A stretch of 64,000 nt of DNA from CALAMC01 sp964459465 (GCA_964459465.1 CAYWLR010000005.1:62001-126000), one strand, 5' to 3'. Positions 51,598-61,559 are shown, numbered from the stretch's first letter. Translations and numbers: made by a program. Notes: generated from the sequence alone by a model not told the origin.

Positions 51598-53067
51598 TTA
51601 AAAGGCAAATGCTGTTGCCGAATCCAGAGCAAATTTTATTATCGGCTCCGGGTAGACGCCGAAAATAATGACACCGATTACGGCGATAGCCAGAACCAGT
51701 CGGGCGGTGAACGACAATTTCAGATCAAAGATAGATTCACTGGGTGCGAAATACATCACTTTAACGACGTTGGCATAATAATAAAGAGAAACCACCGCCA
51801 TCAGAAGTCCCAAAATAACCAGCCAGGTATATCCGGCCTGAATGCCGGCCGCAAATACCAAATACTTGGCGGCGAAACCACCCATCGGTGGAATCCCAGC
51901 CAGCGACAGCATGAAAACAGACAGGCAGGCGGCAAAAGCCGGAGACGACTGGGACAACCCGGCATAGCGGGTAATTTTATCGGACCCGGTGCGGTCGCCG
52001 AAAAAGGTCGCGGCGGCAAAAGCTCCCATATTGGCAAACAGGTATAAAAACATATAATAGCCGATGGAGGCGATGCCCAGTTCACTGGCCGAAACCATCC
52101 CGACCATGATATACCCGATTTGTGCAATCGATGAAAAGGCCAGCATGCGTTTGATATTATCCTGACGAATCGCGGCCAGGTTTCCCCAGATCATGGCGGC
52201 GGCGGCCATGACGGCGACAATAATTCCCCAATCGAGCGGTTTCATAACCGAATCGGCGAAAGCGATCAGGCCGTTGACGAAAATTCTCGAAAAGGCGATA
52301 ACCCCGGCGGCCTTGGAACCGACCGACAGAAACCCGGTAATTGGCGTCGGTGATCCCTGATAGACGTCGGGCGCCCACATATGAAACGGCACCAGCGCCA
52401 GTTTAAAACCGATGCCGGTGATGATCATGACAATGGCCAAAATCAAACCCGGGCCGATTTTGCCATAGGATAAAAACAGCAAAGACAGGTTGATTTTCAT
52501 CTGGACAATATCGGTGGTGCCGGTTAAACCGTACAGCAACGATAAACCATAGAGGAGGATCGCCGACGAAAAGGCTCCGACCACGAAATATTTGAGCCCC
52601 GCTTCGACCGAGAGGCGGTCGTCCTTAAAAAAGGCGGCCAGAATAAAAAGCGGAATGGTGGTTAACTCCAGGCCGATATAGAGGGAAATAAGTTCGCTGG
52701 AGGAAGCCAGAAACATCATGCCGACGGTTGAGTAAAGAATCAGTCCGATATATTCGCCTCGATGATTTTTAATTTTGTCGGTCAGGATGCCGAATGACGA
52801 CCCGATGGCCATGAATGCCGCACCCAGGAAGATGACTTTAAACAGGACCGAGAGGGCATCGGACGTGTACATATTATTGAAGGTGATGCCGCCCCAAGTG
52901 ACGCAAAGCAACCCCCCGGTAATTATCAGGCCGAACATGGCGGTCCAGCCCAGAGATTTAGTATTTTTGCGTTTGGTGCCGAGGTCGAAAAGAATAATCA
53001 GAGTCGCCCATACGAAGAGAAACACCTCGGGGAGAATAATTTTCAAATTGTATGCCGGCATTTCCAT
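51598..53067 (-). CDS. nuoN: NADH-quinone oxidoreductase subunit N
   Basis: 489 aa antiporter-like subunit of Complex I, with about 14 hydrophobic segments. Seen are GLELTTIPLFILAAFFKDDRLSVEAGLKYFVVGAFSSAI, in pieces, with the conserved Glu and Lys, and FHMWAPDVYQGSPTPITGFLSVGSKAAG. It pumps protons as one of three Mrp-type modules. Last gene of the operon. Confidence 0.95.
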   Translation of the reverse strand: MEMPAYNLKIILPEVFLFVWATLIILFDLGTKRKNTKSLGWTAMFGLIITGGLLCVTWGGITFNNMYTSDALSVLFKVIFLGAAFMAIGSSFGILTDKIKNHRGEYIGLILYSTVGMMFLASSSELISLYIGLELTTIPLFILAAFFKDDRLSVEAGLKYFVVGAFSSAILLYGLSLLYGLTGTTDIVQMKINLSLLFLSYGKIGPGLILAIVMIITGIGFKLALVPFHMWAPDVYQGSPTPITGFLSVGSKAAGVIAFSRIFVNGLIAFADSVMKPLDWGIIVAVMAAAAMIWGNLAAIRQDNIKRMLAFSSIAQIGYIMVGMVSASELGIASIGYYMFLYLFANMGAFAAATFFGDRTGSDKITRYAGLSQSSPAFAACLSVFMLSLAGIPPMGGFAAKYLVFAAGIQAGYTWLVILGLLMAVVSLYYYANVVKVMYFAPSESIFDLKLSFTARLVLAIAVIGVIIFGVYPEPIIKFALDSATAFAF

Positions 53068-53071
53068 GTGT

Positions 53072-54565
53072 TTATCGCGCCATTAAATTTATCAGGTTTT
53101 CCAGGGTCGCCCGCATCAGGTTCGAAAGCGGGGCGGGATAAACCCCGATGGCTATGGTTAAAATGGCCAGAGGGGCCACCGTCACGATTTCGCGGAAGTT
53201 TATTTCGGTCAGTCCGCCCCATTTAGCCAGATTGAATTCACCGAGAAACACTCGCTGTACCATACGCAGCATATACCCGGCGGTCAGAACCACACCCAGA
53301 ACGGCCAGGGCGGTGATAACCATAAAGCCGGGATGGCTGAAGGCTCCGATGAAGACCATGAATTCGGAAACGAACCCGGACATGCCCGGCAAACCGAGCG
53401 AGGCCATGGAAAAGAGGACCATCAGCCCGGTGTACACGGGGATTTTCACGCCCAGCCCGCCAAAAGCGGCGATTTCACGGGTATGTGCCCGGTCATAAAG
53501 GACGCCGACCAGAAGGAACAGCGCGCCCGTGATCAGACCGTGGCTAACCATCTGAAACATGCATCCGGCCAGGGCCGTGACCGAGCTGTACGCCCCCAGT
53601 GCCAGCATGCAATAACCCATGTGAGACACGGAGGAGTAAGCCACCAGTTTCTTGAGGTCCTTCTGGGCCATCGACACCAGTGCGCCATAAATAATGGCGA
53701 TTAATCCCAATAAAGCAATCGGAACGGCGAAATAGCGCAGTGCTTCGGGGAACATCGGCCACGAGATGCGCAGCATACCGTAGGTCCCCATCTTGAGGAG
53801 GACGCCCGCCAGGATGACCGAGACAGCCGTGGGCGCCTCGACGTGGGCGTCGGGCAACCATGTATGGAACGGCCAGACCGGGACCTTGATGGCAAACGCA
53901 ATGAAGAAAAAGGCGAAGCACATGATTTGCAATGAACGACTGAATGCCGGTGCAGTTTGGATAAGAGTCAGCATGTTAAGCGTGTGCGGTTCGCTGGTAA
54001 AATAAAGAACCAGTATCGCCACCAGCATGAATATCGAGCCGAACAGAGTATACAAGAAGAATTTGATGGCGGCGTATTCTTTGCGCGGGCCACCCCAGAT
54101 GCCGATCAAAAAGTACATCGGGACGAGCATCACTTCCCAGAAAACGTAGAAGAGGAAGAAATCGAGCGCGCAGAAGACACCCATCATGCCGGCAATCAAG
54201 AGCAGGAAAAACGCAAAATATTCCTTGACGCGCTTGACGATATTGAAGGAGGCCAAAATCGACAAGAAGCCCAGCAGGCCGGTCAAAAAGAGCATGGGGA
54301 CGCTAATACCATCAACGCCCAAAAAATACTGGGCGTTGAGGGCGGGAATCCACGTGAACGGGCCCTCGACATACACCATGGCCGCCGATGACGAGTGCAG
54401 GATGAAATAATCATAGGTCAACCAGACGGATATAACGAAGGGGACGAAGGAGAACAGCGCCGACGTCCATCGGATCAGTCCGAAATTTCCTTTCGGTAGA
54501 AACATGACGACGATAAACCCGAGCACCGGGATAAATATCAGTGAACTTAGTGCATATTCAAACAT
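53072..54565 (-). CDS. nuoM: NADH-quinone oxidoreductase subunit M
   Basis: 497 aa antiporter-like subunit. Signatures are FYVFWEVMLVPMYFLIGIWG (key Glu), VPVWPFHTWLPDAHVEAPTAVSVILAGVLLKMGTYG, in pieces, and LKKLVAYSSVSHMGYCMLAL. A normal length. 17 bases after nuoL. Confidence 0.96.
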   Translation of the reverse strand: MFEYALSSLIFIPVLGFIVVMFLPKGNFGLIRWTSALFSFVPFVISVWLTYDYFILHSSSAAMVYVEGPFTWIPALNAQYFLGVDGISVPMLFLTGLLGFLSILASFNIVKRVKEYFAFFLLLIAGMMGVFCALDFFLFYVFWEVMLVPMYFLIGIWGGPRKEYAAIKFFLYTLFGSIFMLVAILVLYFTSEPHTLNMLTLIQTAPAFSRSLQIMCFAFFFIAFAIKVPVWPFHTWLPDAHVEAPTAVSVILAGVLLKMGTYGMLRISWPMFPEALRYFAVPIALLGLIAIIYGALVSMAQKDLKKLVAYSSVSHMGYCMLALGAYSSVTALAGCMFQMVSHGLITGALFLLVGVLYDRAHTREIAAFGGLGVKIPVYTGLMVLFSMASLGLPGMSGFVSEFMVFIGAFSHPGFMVITALAVLGVVLTAGYMLRMVQRVFLGEFNLAKWGGLTEINFREIVTVAPLAILTIAIGVYPAPLSNLMRATLENLINLMAR

Positions 54566-54582
54566 AAGCGTATATTATCCTC

Positions 54583-56655
54583 CTACCCTTCGATATCCGG
54601 TTCCGTTTTGAGCCGATTGGTCCGGGAAATCCTGGACAGCAGACGGGCCAGGGCCAGAATCACGACGCCCGCCAGGTAATAATAAAAGCCGTCCGGTGTT
54701 ACCCTGTATATCACAAAGCCGACCGCCGAGCCGAGCATGAACAGAGCGTAGAATTGAACCGATCCGCTCTGGATAAATTTAAGCGCCCAGGACCCGGCCT
54801 GGCATATATATCCAAGACCGTTGACCGCCCCGTCGATGATGTACTTATCAAACCACATTTTCAAATCGGACCATTTAACGGTCAGCCAGCCGGAGCCGTT
54901 GACCGCACCGTCGATAATGTTGGCGTCGAACCACCACAAAACCCGGGTGAAGCCGAGCACGGGTTTAATAATAACGGCATCGTAGATTTCGTCGAAATAC
55001 CATTTATTGAAAGACAACTTATAAAGCGGCTTGAATCTTTCGGCAATGGCGTCGGCGGAAATAACTTTCTTATAATAAACCAGATACGCCAGCCCGATAC
55101 CCGACAGGGCCACGACGGTCGAGACGACCATTAAAACATAATTGGGATGGTGCACCTGATGTTCACCGTGGTAAACGAACCATGAAAATCCGTGTTTGAG
55201 CCAGGGCAGTCCGACCCAGCCGGCGAAGACGGATAGAAACGCCAGAGCGATGAGCGGGCCGGTCATGCTTTTGGGTGATTCATGGGCGTGCTCGAAACGG
55301 TGCTTGTCACGCGGTTCGCCGGTGAACGTCATGAAGCACAGACGGAACATGTAGAATGCGGTCATGAAGGCGATCAAAAGCGTCACCGTCATGAAAAACG
55401 GATGGTGCACGGTCGCGGCGACAATCTCATCCTTGGACCAGAAACCGGACAGAGGGAAAATCCCCGCGATCGATAGCGATGCGATAAAAAACGTGGTCGT
55501 TGTGATTTTCATCTTTTTCGACAGGCCGCCCATGTCGTTGATGTCATTGGTGTGCACGGCATGAATGACGGAACCGGCGCCCAAAAAGAGCAGGGCCTTG
55601 AAAAAGGCATGGGTCATAAGGTGGAATGTCCCGGCGTAGTAGCCCACCGAATGGGTGTGGGGGTCATTGGCCAGGTCGACACCGTACAATCCCAGCGCCA
55701 TGATCATGTATCCCAGCTGACTGCAGGTCGAATAGGCGAGGACGCGTTTGATATCGTTCTGGGTCAGGGCGATGGTGGCGGCGATAAACGACGTGATCAT
55801 ACCGATCACGGCGATAACCATCGCGGCCGAGGCCGAACCGGCAAACAGGGTCATGGCCCGCGCCACGAGGTATACCCCGGCGGCAACCATAGTCGCGGCG
55901 TGAATCAAGGCCGAGACGGGCGTCGGGCCTTCCATGGCATCGGGCAACCATACATGAAGCGGGAACTGGGCGGACTTACCGACGGCTCCGCAGAACACGA
56001 ACACGCCGGCCAAAGCGATGATATTGGCCGGGATGGCTCCGGAGGTCACTTTCGCGAAGACCTCCTGATAATTCAAAGTACCTGCATAGGCGACCAAAAT
56101 CATGAGTCCGACAATGAAGCCAAGGTCGCCTATACGGGTAGTTATAAAAGCTTTTTTGCCGGCGTCCGAGGCCGACTTTTTCTCGAACCAGAAACCGATC
56201 AGCAGGTATGACGTCAGGCCGACCAGTTCCCAGAATATGAATATCATGAAGAAATTATTGGCGATAACCAGCCCCAGCATGGAAAAGGTAAACAGCGACA
56301 AGTAGGAATAGTAACGGCTCCAGCGGGGGTCGTCTTTCATATAGCCGAGCGAGTATATTTGCACACACGATGAGACGATGGTCACGACCATGAGCATGAC
56401 CGCCGTCAGACCGTCGATCCACATACCCAGTTCCAGCTTGATCGACGGATGGTCGATGAAGGTATAGGCCAATTCCAGCGGCCGGCCGTCACGACCGAGC
56501 ATGGCAATCAGGACCGCCAGGGAGTGCAAAAATCCCAGCAGGACCATGGCAATCGATATACCCGAAGAAAGTTTTTCTTTCCAGCGGGTGAAGAAAACGA
56601 TCACCAGGAAGGCCAGCAGCGGATAGAACGGTATGTAAAAGGCTTTTTCCAGCAT
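54583..56655 (-). CDS. nuoL: NADH-quinone oxidoreductase subunit L
   Basis: 690 aa, somewhat longer than the usual 610-660. Seen are FIFWELVGLTSYLLIGFWFEKKSASDAGKKAF, in pieces, QFPLHVWLPDAMEGPTPVSALIHAATMVAAGVY, in pieces, and the lateral-helix region (KYIIDGAVNGLGYICQAG) in the C-terminal part. That region contains a near-duplicate pair DANIIDGAVNGSGWL / DKYIIDGAVNGLGYI. It is followed one base later by nuoM's partner spacing as in standard operons. Confidence 0.95.
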   Translation of the reverse strand: MLEKAFYIPFYPLLAFLVIVFFTRWKEKLSSGISIAMVLLGFLHSLAVLIAMLGRDGRPLELAYTFIDHPSIKLELGMWIDGLTAVMLMVVTIVSSCVQIYSLGYMKDDPRWSRYYSYLSLFTFSMLGLVIANNFFMIFIFWELVGLTSYLLIGFWFEKKSASDAGKKAFITTRIGDLGFIVGLMILVAYAGTLNYQEVFAKVTSGAIPANIIALAGVFVFCGAVGKSAQFPLHVWLPDAMEGPTPVSALIHAATMVAAGVYLVARAMTLFAGSASAAMVIAVIGMITSFIAATIALTQNDIKRVLAYSTCSQLGYMIMALGLYGVDLANDPHTHSVGYYAGTFHLMTHAFFKALLFLGAGSVIHAVHTNDINDMGGLSKKMKITTTTFFIASLSIAGIFPLSGFWSKDEIVAATVHHPFFMTVTLLIAFMTAFYMFRLCFMTFTGEPRDKHRFEHAHESPKSMTGPLIALAFLSVFAGWVGLPWLKHGFSWFVYHGEHQVHHPNYVLMVVSTVVALSGIGLAYLVYYKKVISADAIAERFKPLYKLSFNKWYFDEIYDAVIIKPVLGFTRVLWWFDANIIDGAVNGSGWLTVKWSDLKMWFDKYIIDGAVNGLGYICQAGSWALKFIQSGSVQFYALFMLGSAVGFVIYRVTPDGFYYYLAGVVILALARLLSRISRTNRLKTEPDIEG

Positions 56656-56656
56656 A

Positions 56657-56956
56657 TTACCACTTCATTACGTTTATTCGATCCACGTCGATACCCCGCC
56701 AGTTGCGGTACAGGAGCAGGACAATGGCCAGTCCGACGACCGCTTCGGCGGCGGCTATGACGATGACAAACAGTGAAAATATCTGTCCGGCGAGGACGTC
56801 GCCCCCGACGTACTTGTTAAACGTGACCAAATTTATATTAACGGCGTTGAACATCAATTCCAGAGACATCAGAATCCCGATGGCGTTGCGGCGGGTGAGC
56901 ACGCCGAAAATACCGATGGCGAACAATATGGCGGCCAGGGCCAGATATTGCAACAT
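56657..56956 (-). CDS. nuoK: NADH-quinone oxidoreductase subunit K
   Basis: 99 aa, three transmembrane helices. Conserved Glu residues appear in IGILMSLELMFNAVNINLV and in VIVIAAAEAVVGLAIVLLLYR. Homologous to MrpC. It overlaps the nuoJ stop by one base. Confidence 0.96.
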   Translation of the reverse strand: MLQYLALAAILFAIGIFGVLTRRNAIGILMSLELMFNAVNINLVTFNKYVGGDVLAGQIFSLFVIVIAAAEAVVGLAIVLLLYRNWRGIDVDRINVMKW

Positions 56957-57459
56957 CAGGCACCCGCCTTTCGGGATAGCACGATGGCGCCGATAAGAGC
57001 CGCCAGCAGGACAATGGAGACGACCTCGAACGGCAGGACGTAATCGGTCATCAGAAGTTGTCCGATGGTCAAGATATTGTTTTCCGGAAGGGGCTCCGTA
57101 TTGACGCGCCAGACAGTATTGGCAAACGATCCCAACGAAATAAGCAGAAATCCGGCGCAGATAAATATGGCGGTTGTCACCTGTTCGTTGGATTGCACGA
57201 TTTTCTTCGAGGCCAATCGTGACGTCAGCATGATGGCAAATATCATGAGAACCGACACGGCGCCGACATAGATAAGCACCTGCGACACCGCCAGAAACTC
57301 GGCGCCAAGCAGAATAAATATTCCGGCCACCGAGAAGAGGGTCAAAATCAGGAAGATGGCGCTGTGGAAAATATTTTTCAGCGTCACGACGTATATCGAT
57401 GACACGATAATAATGAACGACAGAAGATAGAATATCAGCTGTGAAGGACTAAACTCCAT
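56956..57459 (-). CDS. nuoJ: NADH-quinone oxidoreductase subunit J
   Basis: 167 aa, five hydrophobic segments. The helix-3 pi-bulge region FLAVSQVLIYVGAVSVLMIFAIMLT is well conserved. Its N-terminus overlaps the nuoI tail by 11 bases. Confidence 0.95.
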   Translation of the reverse strand: MEFSPSQLIFYLLSFIIIVSSIYVVTLKNIFHSAIFLILTLFSVAGIFILLGAEFLAVSQVLIYVGAVSVLMIFAIMLTSRLASKKIVQSNEQVTTAIFICAGFLLISLGSFANTVWRVNTEPLPENNILTIGQLLMTDYVLPFEVVSIVLLAALIGAIVLSRKAGA

Positions 57460-58039
57460 CTTCGGTCCCTTCCTTTTTATCCGGCTCGTGGGTTTTGGCG
57501 GGTGTCTCCGCGGGCGTGCCGGTTTTGGCTTTGGTATTGGCTTCGGCGGGCGCGGCCACTTCAGTCACCGGTGGTTTTTCGACCGGCTTTTTCTTGGGTA
57601 TGGGCTCGTAGGGTGTATTGCGGCCCATATCCTGCAGTTTGGCGGTGTGCCAGACGAGGTCGTCTTTGTTTTCGGTCGAGAATTCGTATTTCGTATCCAT
57701 TTTTATGGCCGCAAAGTTGCAGGCTTCCTCGCACAGTCCGCAAAAACAGCATAATCCTAAATCAATCATAAAATCGTTTAGAATTCTTTTGCCTTTTTCG
57801 CCCTTGTCATAATGTATCTGAATCGCCGCCGTCGGGCAGGCTTTCATGCACAGCAGGCAGGTAGTGCAGTTAAGTTCGCCGGTTTCCTTGTCTGACAAGA
57901 GCACGACAATCCCGCGCGAACGTTCCGGCATGGGCCATTTCTGGGTGGGGTACTGCAACGTGATGGCGTGCCGCCCCAGATGTTTGCCGGTCGTGAAAAG
58001 ACCGATTACCAGATTTTTTATGTCCTTGACCAAACCCAT
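57449..58039 (-). CDS. nuoI: NADH-quinone oxidoreductase subunit I
   Basis: 196 aa ferredoxin-like subunit with two 4Fe-4S motifs: CTTCLLCMKACPTAAI and CCFCGLCEEACNFAAI. The second ends in CN instead of the common CP. A C-terminal extension of about 50 residues, rich in Pro, Lys, Ala and Thr (EKPPVTEVAAPAEANTKAKT), is unusual and low in complexity. It carries clusters N6a/N6b towards NuoB. Confidence 0.95.
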   Translation of the reverse strand: MGLVKDIKNLVIGLFTTGKHLGRHAITLQYPTQKWPMPERSRGIVVLLSDKETGELNCTTCLLCMKACPTAAIQIHYDKGEKGKRILNDFMIDLGLCCFCGLCEEACNFAAIKMDTKYEFSTENKDDLVWHTAKLQDMGRNTPYEPIPKKKPVEKPPVTEVAAPAEANTKAKTGTPAETPAKTHEPDKKEGTEDGV

Positions 58040-59082
58040 TACCAGTTAAACCACCCTGAATATTTCATCAAGCCGGCCAATATCAAATTGGCGAACGAAA
58101 GCGGCAAGAGAAACTTCCACGAAAACTCCATGAGCTGGTCCACGCGCAGGCGCGGGTAGGTCCAGCGGAACCACATGAGCACGAACACCAGCACCAGGGT
58201 TTTACCCAGGAACCACATCCACGACGGCAGAAACGGCCCCTGCCAGCCGCCCAGAAAGAGGGTCGTGCCGATGGCCGAGACAGTGAACATATTGACAAAC
58301 TCGGCCAGAAAGAACATGGCGAATTTCATTCCGGAGTATTCAACGTTGAATCCGGCGACCAGTTCCTGTTCGGCTTCGGGCAGGTCGAACGGCGTGCGGT
58401 TGGTTTCGGCGGTGCCGGTGATGATATATATAATGAAGGCGATAGGGCCAAACGGCAGGCGGAAAATGTACCATTGATAAATTTGCGCCTGCGACTGGAC
58501 GATATCGACCATCGAAAGTGACCCGACAAAAAGGACTACCGAGCATATGGTCACCACCATCGGGACTTCATAGCTGACAACCTGGGCGGCCGAGCGCATC
58601 CCGCCCAAAAGGGCGTATTTATTGTTGGAGCCCCAGCCGGCCATAAGCAGTGAAATAATGGTAAAGCTGGTTATGGCGACCACGTATAAAATACCCACAT
58701 TCAAGTCGGAAACGATTAAGCCGTCGCCGAACGGCATGACCACGTAGACGGCGAAGGCCGCCACGAAGCACATGATCGGGGCCCAGTAGAAAACCGCCCG
58801 GTCGGCCGTCGTGGGTGTAATATCTTCCTTTTGAATCAGCTTAATGGCATCGGCAACAGTCTGGCGCCAGCCGTGCCAGCCGGTTCGCATCGGGCCAAAG
58901 CGCTGTTGAATATGGGCCGAGACTTTTCGTTCCCACCAGACCAGAAACAAGGCGCACACCGCCAGAAATCCGAAAATGATCACCGCGGCTGCAACCATAG
59001 CGATTATATCGACCCATACCTGGGGCAGGTCGGTCGAAACCAATAGATCGTAAAAGTATTTAAAAATTCCGGTAAGTTCCAT
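58039..59082 (-). CDS. nuoH: NADH-quinone oxidoreductase subunit H
   Basis: 347 aa, about eight transmembrane helices. Quinone-site landmarks: WWERKVSAHIQQRFGPMRTG, GWGSNNKYALLGGMRSAAQ, and AETNRTPFDLPEAEQELVAGFNVEYSGMKFAMFFLAEF, in pieces. Each neighbour shares one base. Confidence 0.97.
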   Translation of the reverse strand: MELTGIFKYFYDLLVSTDLPQVWVDIIAMVAAAVIIFGFLAVCALFLVWWERKVSAHIQQRFGPMRTGWHGWRQTVADAIKLIQKEDITPTTADRAVFYWAPIMCFVAAFAVYVVMPFGDGLIVSDLNVGILYVVAITSFTIISLLMAGWGSNNKYALLGGMRSAAQVVSYEVPMVVTICSVVLFVGSLSMVDIVQSQAQIYQWYIFRLPFGPIAFIIYIITGTAETNRTPFDLPEAEQELVAGFNVEYSGMKFAMFFLAEFVNMFTVSAIGTTLFLGGWQGPFLPSWMWFLGKTLVLVFVLMWFRWTYPRLRVDQLMEFSWKFLLPLSFANLILAGLMKYSGWFNW

Positions 59083-60194
59083 CAGCGGTCAACCTCCGGC
59101 ATGATGACATCCATTGACGCCATAATCGCAACCAAGTCGGCGATTTTATGCCCGCGCGTTATTTCGGGGATTACCTGCAATTGATTGTATGAGCCGCCGC
59201 GCATTTTGACTCGCACCGGTTTGGTCGAACCATCGGATATAACATACATGCCCATCTCGCCGCGTGAATTTTCGATTCGGCTGTACACCTCGCCCGCCGG
59301 GGGTTTAAACACCATCTTGACTTTGGCGCGCGTTTCTCCTTCGGGGAGTTTGTCCAGCGCCTGACGGACAATTTTGGCCGATTCCCGCATTTCTTTTATG
59401 CGGATTATGTACCGGTCATAGCAATCGCCATTATGACAGGTAGGAATTTCAAAATCGAAACGGTCGTAGATACAATAAGGGTCGTCGCGACGAAGGTCGT
59501 GCTTGACACCCGATGCCCTCAACGCCGGGCCGGAAACACCCCAGGCAATGGCCTTTTCGGGCGACAACACCCCGACATTTTTATTGCGGACGACGAAAAT
59601 GACATTCTCGGTCAGGAGACGTTCGTAGTCATCGACACAGGCGTCGAATTTATTCAAAAATTCCCGGCATTTCGGAACAAATTGCGCGGGGATATCGCGG
59701 GAGACGCCGCCGACTCTTATATAATTATAGGTCAGGCGTTGCCCACAGGTCATTTCAAAGAGATCGAGTATATCTTCGCGCTCGCGGAATCCATACAAAA
59801 ACGGCGTGATAGCCCCCAGATCGAGTGCGGTTGTACCGAACCAGATCAAATGTGACGCGATGCGGTTTAATTCCAGCATGATGACTCGGAGGTACTGGGC
59901 GCGTTCGGGGATTTCCATCGCGGCCAGCTTCTCGACCGCCAGGGCGAAAGCCATGTTGCATGACATGGATGTGCAGTATTCGAAGCGGTCGGTAACCGGA
60001 ATGATCTGGGCGTAGGTGCGGTTCTCGCAGATTTTTTCGAGCGCCCGATGCAGATAACCGACCACCGGTTCGACGTCCTTGATGACTTCGCCTTCCATTT
60101 TAAGAACAAAACGGCAGACGCCGTGGGTGGACGGATGGTGCGGGCCCATATTGAGCACGAATTCTTCGGTCTGCAATTTATCTGTCTCGCTCAA
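59082..60194 (-). CDS. nuoD: NADH-quinone oxidoreductase subunit D
   Basis: 370 aa 49-kDa-type subunit. Landmarks: LNMGPHHPSTHGVCRFVLKMEGE, GYLHRALEKICENRTYAQIIPVTDRFEY, in pieces, and the C-terminal MASMDVIMPEVDR. The hydrogenase-like cluster ligands are lost, as in all NuoD. It overlaps nuoC by four bases and is separate from it. Confidence 0.97.
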   Translation of the reverse strand: MSETDKLQTEEFVLNMGPHHPSTHGVCRFVLKMEGEVIKDVEPVVGYLHRALEKICENRTYAQIIPVTDRFEYCTSMSCNMAFALAVEKLAAMEIPERAQYLRVIMLELNRIASHLIWFGTTALDLGAITPFLYGFREREDILDLFEMTCGQRLTYNYIRVGGVSRDIPAQFVPKCREFLNKFDACVDDYERLLTENVIFVVRNKNVGVLSPEKAIAWGVSGPALRASGVKHDLRRDDPYCIYDRFDFEIPTCHNGDCYDRYIIRIKEMRESAKIVRQALDKLPEGETRAKVKMVFKPPAGEVYSRIENSRGEMGMYVISDGSTKPVRVKMRGGSYNQLQVIPEITRGHKIADLVAIMASMDVIMPEVDR

Positions 60195-60661
60195 TTTTCG
60201 GGCATCCTTATGAAATCTGGCGCATCCCAGTTCTTGCGCATGGGATGTCCCTGGTTCCAGTCATCGGGCAACAGAAAACGTTTCAAAGACGGGTGGCCGG
60301 TGACCTTTATACCATACAGCTCCCAAACCTCGCGCTCATACCAGTTGGCACCCGGCCAGACGTCGATAACAGAATCGATGGCCGGATTTTCCCGTTCAGG
60401 GAATACCTTGAAATCGAAACGAATTTTGTTTTTTACCGAGGCCACCGAATAGACGACTTCATAATGCTCGCCGCTATCGACCCCGGCGATATTGCAGAGA
60501 TAATCCATGCCCAGGGTGGCGTCGTCTCTTATTGCCAGACAGAATTCCTTGAGAAATCCGAGTTCGACCTTTAAAAATGGCTCGACTCGGCCGCAATCCA
60601 GAGGCGCAACTTTTCCCGGAAATTTATCCTGAATATATTTAATGAGCTGTTCGCGGTCCAT
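60191..60661 (-). CDS. nuoC: NADH-quinone oxidoreductase subunit C
   Basis: 156 aa 30-kDa-type subunit. Conserved blocks are DYLCNIAGVDSGEHYEVVYSVAS, PAIDSVIDVWPGANWYEREVWELYGIKVTGHPSLKRFLLPDDW, in pieces, and the GHPMRK end. A stand-alone NuoC, not the NuoCD fusion of enterics. Confidence 0.95.
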   Translation of the reverse strand: MDREQLIKYIQDKFPGKVAPLDCGRVEPFLKVELGFLKEFCLAIRDDATLGMDYLCNIAGVDSGEHYEVVYSVASVKNKIRFDFKVFPERENPAIDSVIDVWPGANWYEREVWELYGIKVTGHPSLKRFLLPDDWNQGHPMRKNWDAPDFIRMPEN

Positions 60662-60677
60662 GAGTGATGTCTTCCCT

Positions 60678-61184
60678 TCAGCTCCAATCCTGCATTTTGA
60701 GACGTTTTACTTTTTTCTGAAGAGTCAGACAGCCCTCCAGAAGCGATTCCGGCCGCGGCGGACACCCGGGGATATAGACGTCCACCGGGACGATATGGTC
60801 GATGCCTTTTTCCACGGCATAGCTGTCGTAATAAAACGGACCTCCCTTGACGGTGCATCCACCCATGGCGATGACATAGCGCGGCTCGGCCATTTGGTCA
60901 TACAGCAGGCGAAGCCGCGGCGCCATTTTCTTGGTAATCGTTCCCGCGGCGATGATCAAATCTGACTGACGGGGTGAGGCCCGGAAAATCATGCCGAGGC
61001 GGTCGAAATCATAACGGGAGGCACCGGTGGCCATCAGTTCAATAGCACAGCAGGCCGTCCCGAACAAAAGATACCACAATGAACTGGCCTGTGATTGACT
61101 GAAAATATAGTCCAGTGAAGTGGTGACAATGCCGCCGCCGGGGACTTTTTCCAAAAATACCGGGAGTTTTTTGATTATACCCAC
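60678..61184 (-). CDS. nuoB: NADH-quinone oxidoreductase subunit B
   Basis: 168 aa from GTG 61184, which has GGGGG eight bases upstream. The frame is open 73 codons further, but that part is antisense-frame read-through of nuoA. Cluster N2 ligands are present: the CC pair in LLFGTACCAIELMATGASR, the Cys in AMGGCTVKGG and the Cys in VYIPGCPPRPE. It overlaps the end of nuoA by 10 bases. Confidence 0.95.
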   Translation of the reverse strand: MGIIKKLPVFLEKVPGGGIVTTSLDYIFSQSQASSLWYLLFGTACCAIELMATGASRYDFDRLGMIFRASPRQSDLIIAAGTITKKMAPRLRLLYDQMAEPRYVIAMGGCTVKGGPFYYDSYAVEKGIDHIVPVDVYIPGCPPRPESLLEGCLTLQKKVKRLKMQDWS

Positions 61185-61528
61185 TTGAGTACCCCCTTCT
61201 TCCAGGCGTAAGCCAGACCCACAAGTAAGATGCAGATGAAGATAATCATCTCCACCAGAGCGAACAGACCCAGCTGACCGAAGGCCACCGCCCAGGGAAA
61301 TAAAAAGACGATTTCGACATCGAAAACCACGAAAACCAGAGCGAAGATATAGAAACGGTTGTTGAACTGAATCCAGGAATCGCCGACCGGTTTTTCGGCA
61401 CATTCATAATTCTGGTTTTTCTCTTTATATGGATTGGCTGGCCTGACCAGGCGCGCCAGAAAGAATGTGAAGAGCACCATCCCGATGCCCACAAGCAGGA
61501 AGACTAACACTGCCGCATATTCGGCCAT
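61175..61528 (-). CDS. nuoA: NADH-quinone oxidoreductase subunit A
   Basis: 117 aa, three transmembrane helices. The loop YKEKNQNYECAEKPVGDSWIQFN includes the conserved Cys and Glu, and the segment FNNRFYIFALVFVVFDVEIVFLFPW, in pieces, is diagnostic. First gene of nuoABCDHIJKLMN; upstream lies a CRP/FNR-type dyad. Confidence 0.97.
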   Translation of the reverse strand: MAEYAAVLVFLLVGIGMVLFTFFLARLVRPANPYKEKNQNYECAEKPVGDSWIQFNNRFYIFALVFVVFDVEIVFLFPWAVAFGQLGLFALVEMIIFICILLVGLAYAWKKGVLKWV

Positions 61529-61559
61529 TTAATCAAAACCTCGCTGCTGTCAGTTACGC

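Noticed and set aside
61185..61403. N-terminal extension of nuoB
   Set aside because: This part is the nuoA gene read in another frame; nuoB homologues start at the GTG at 61184.
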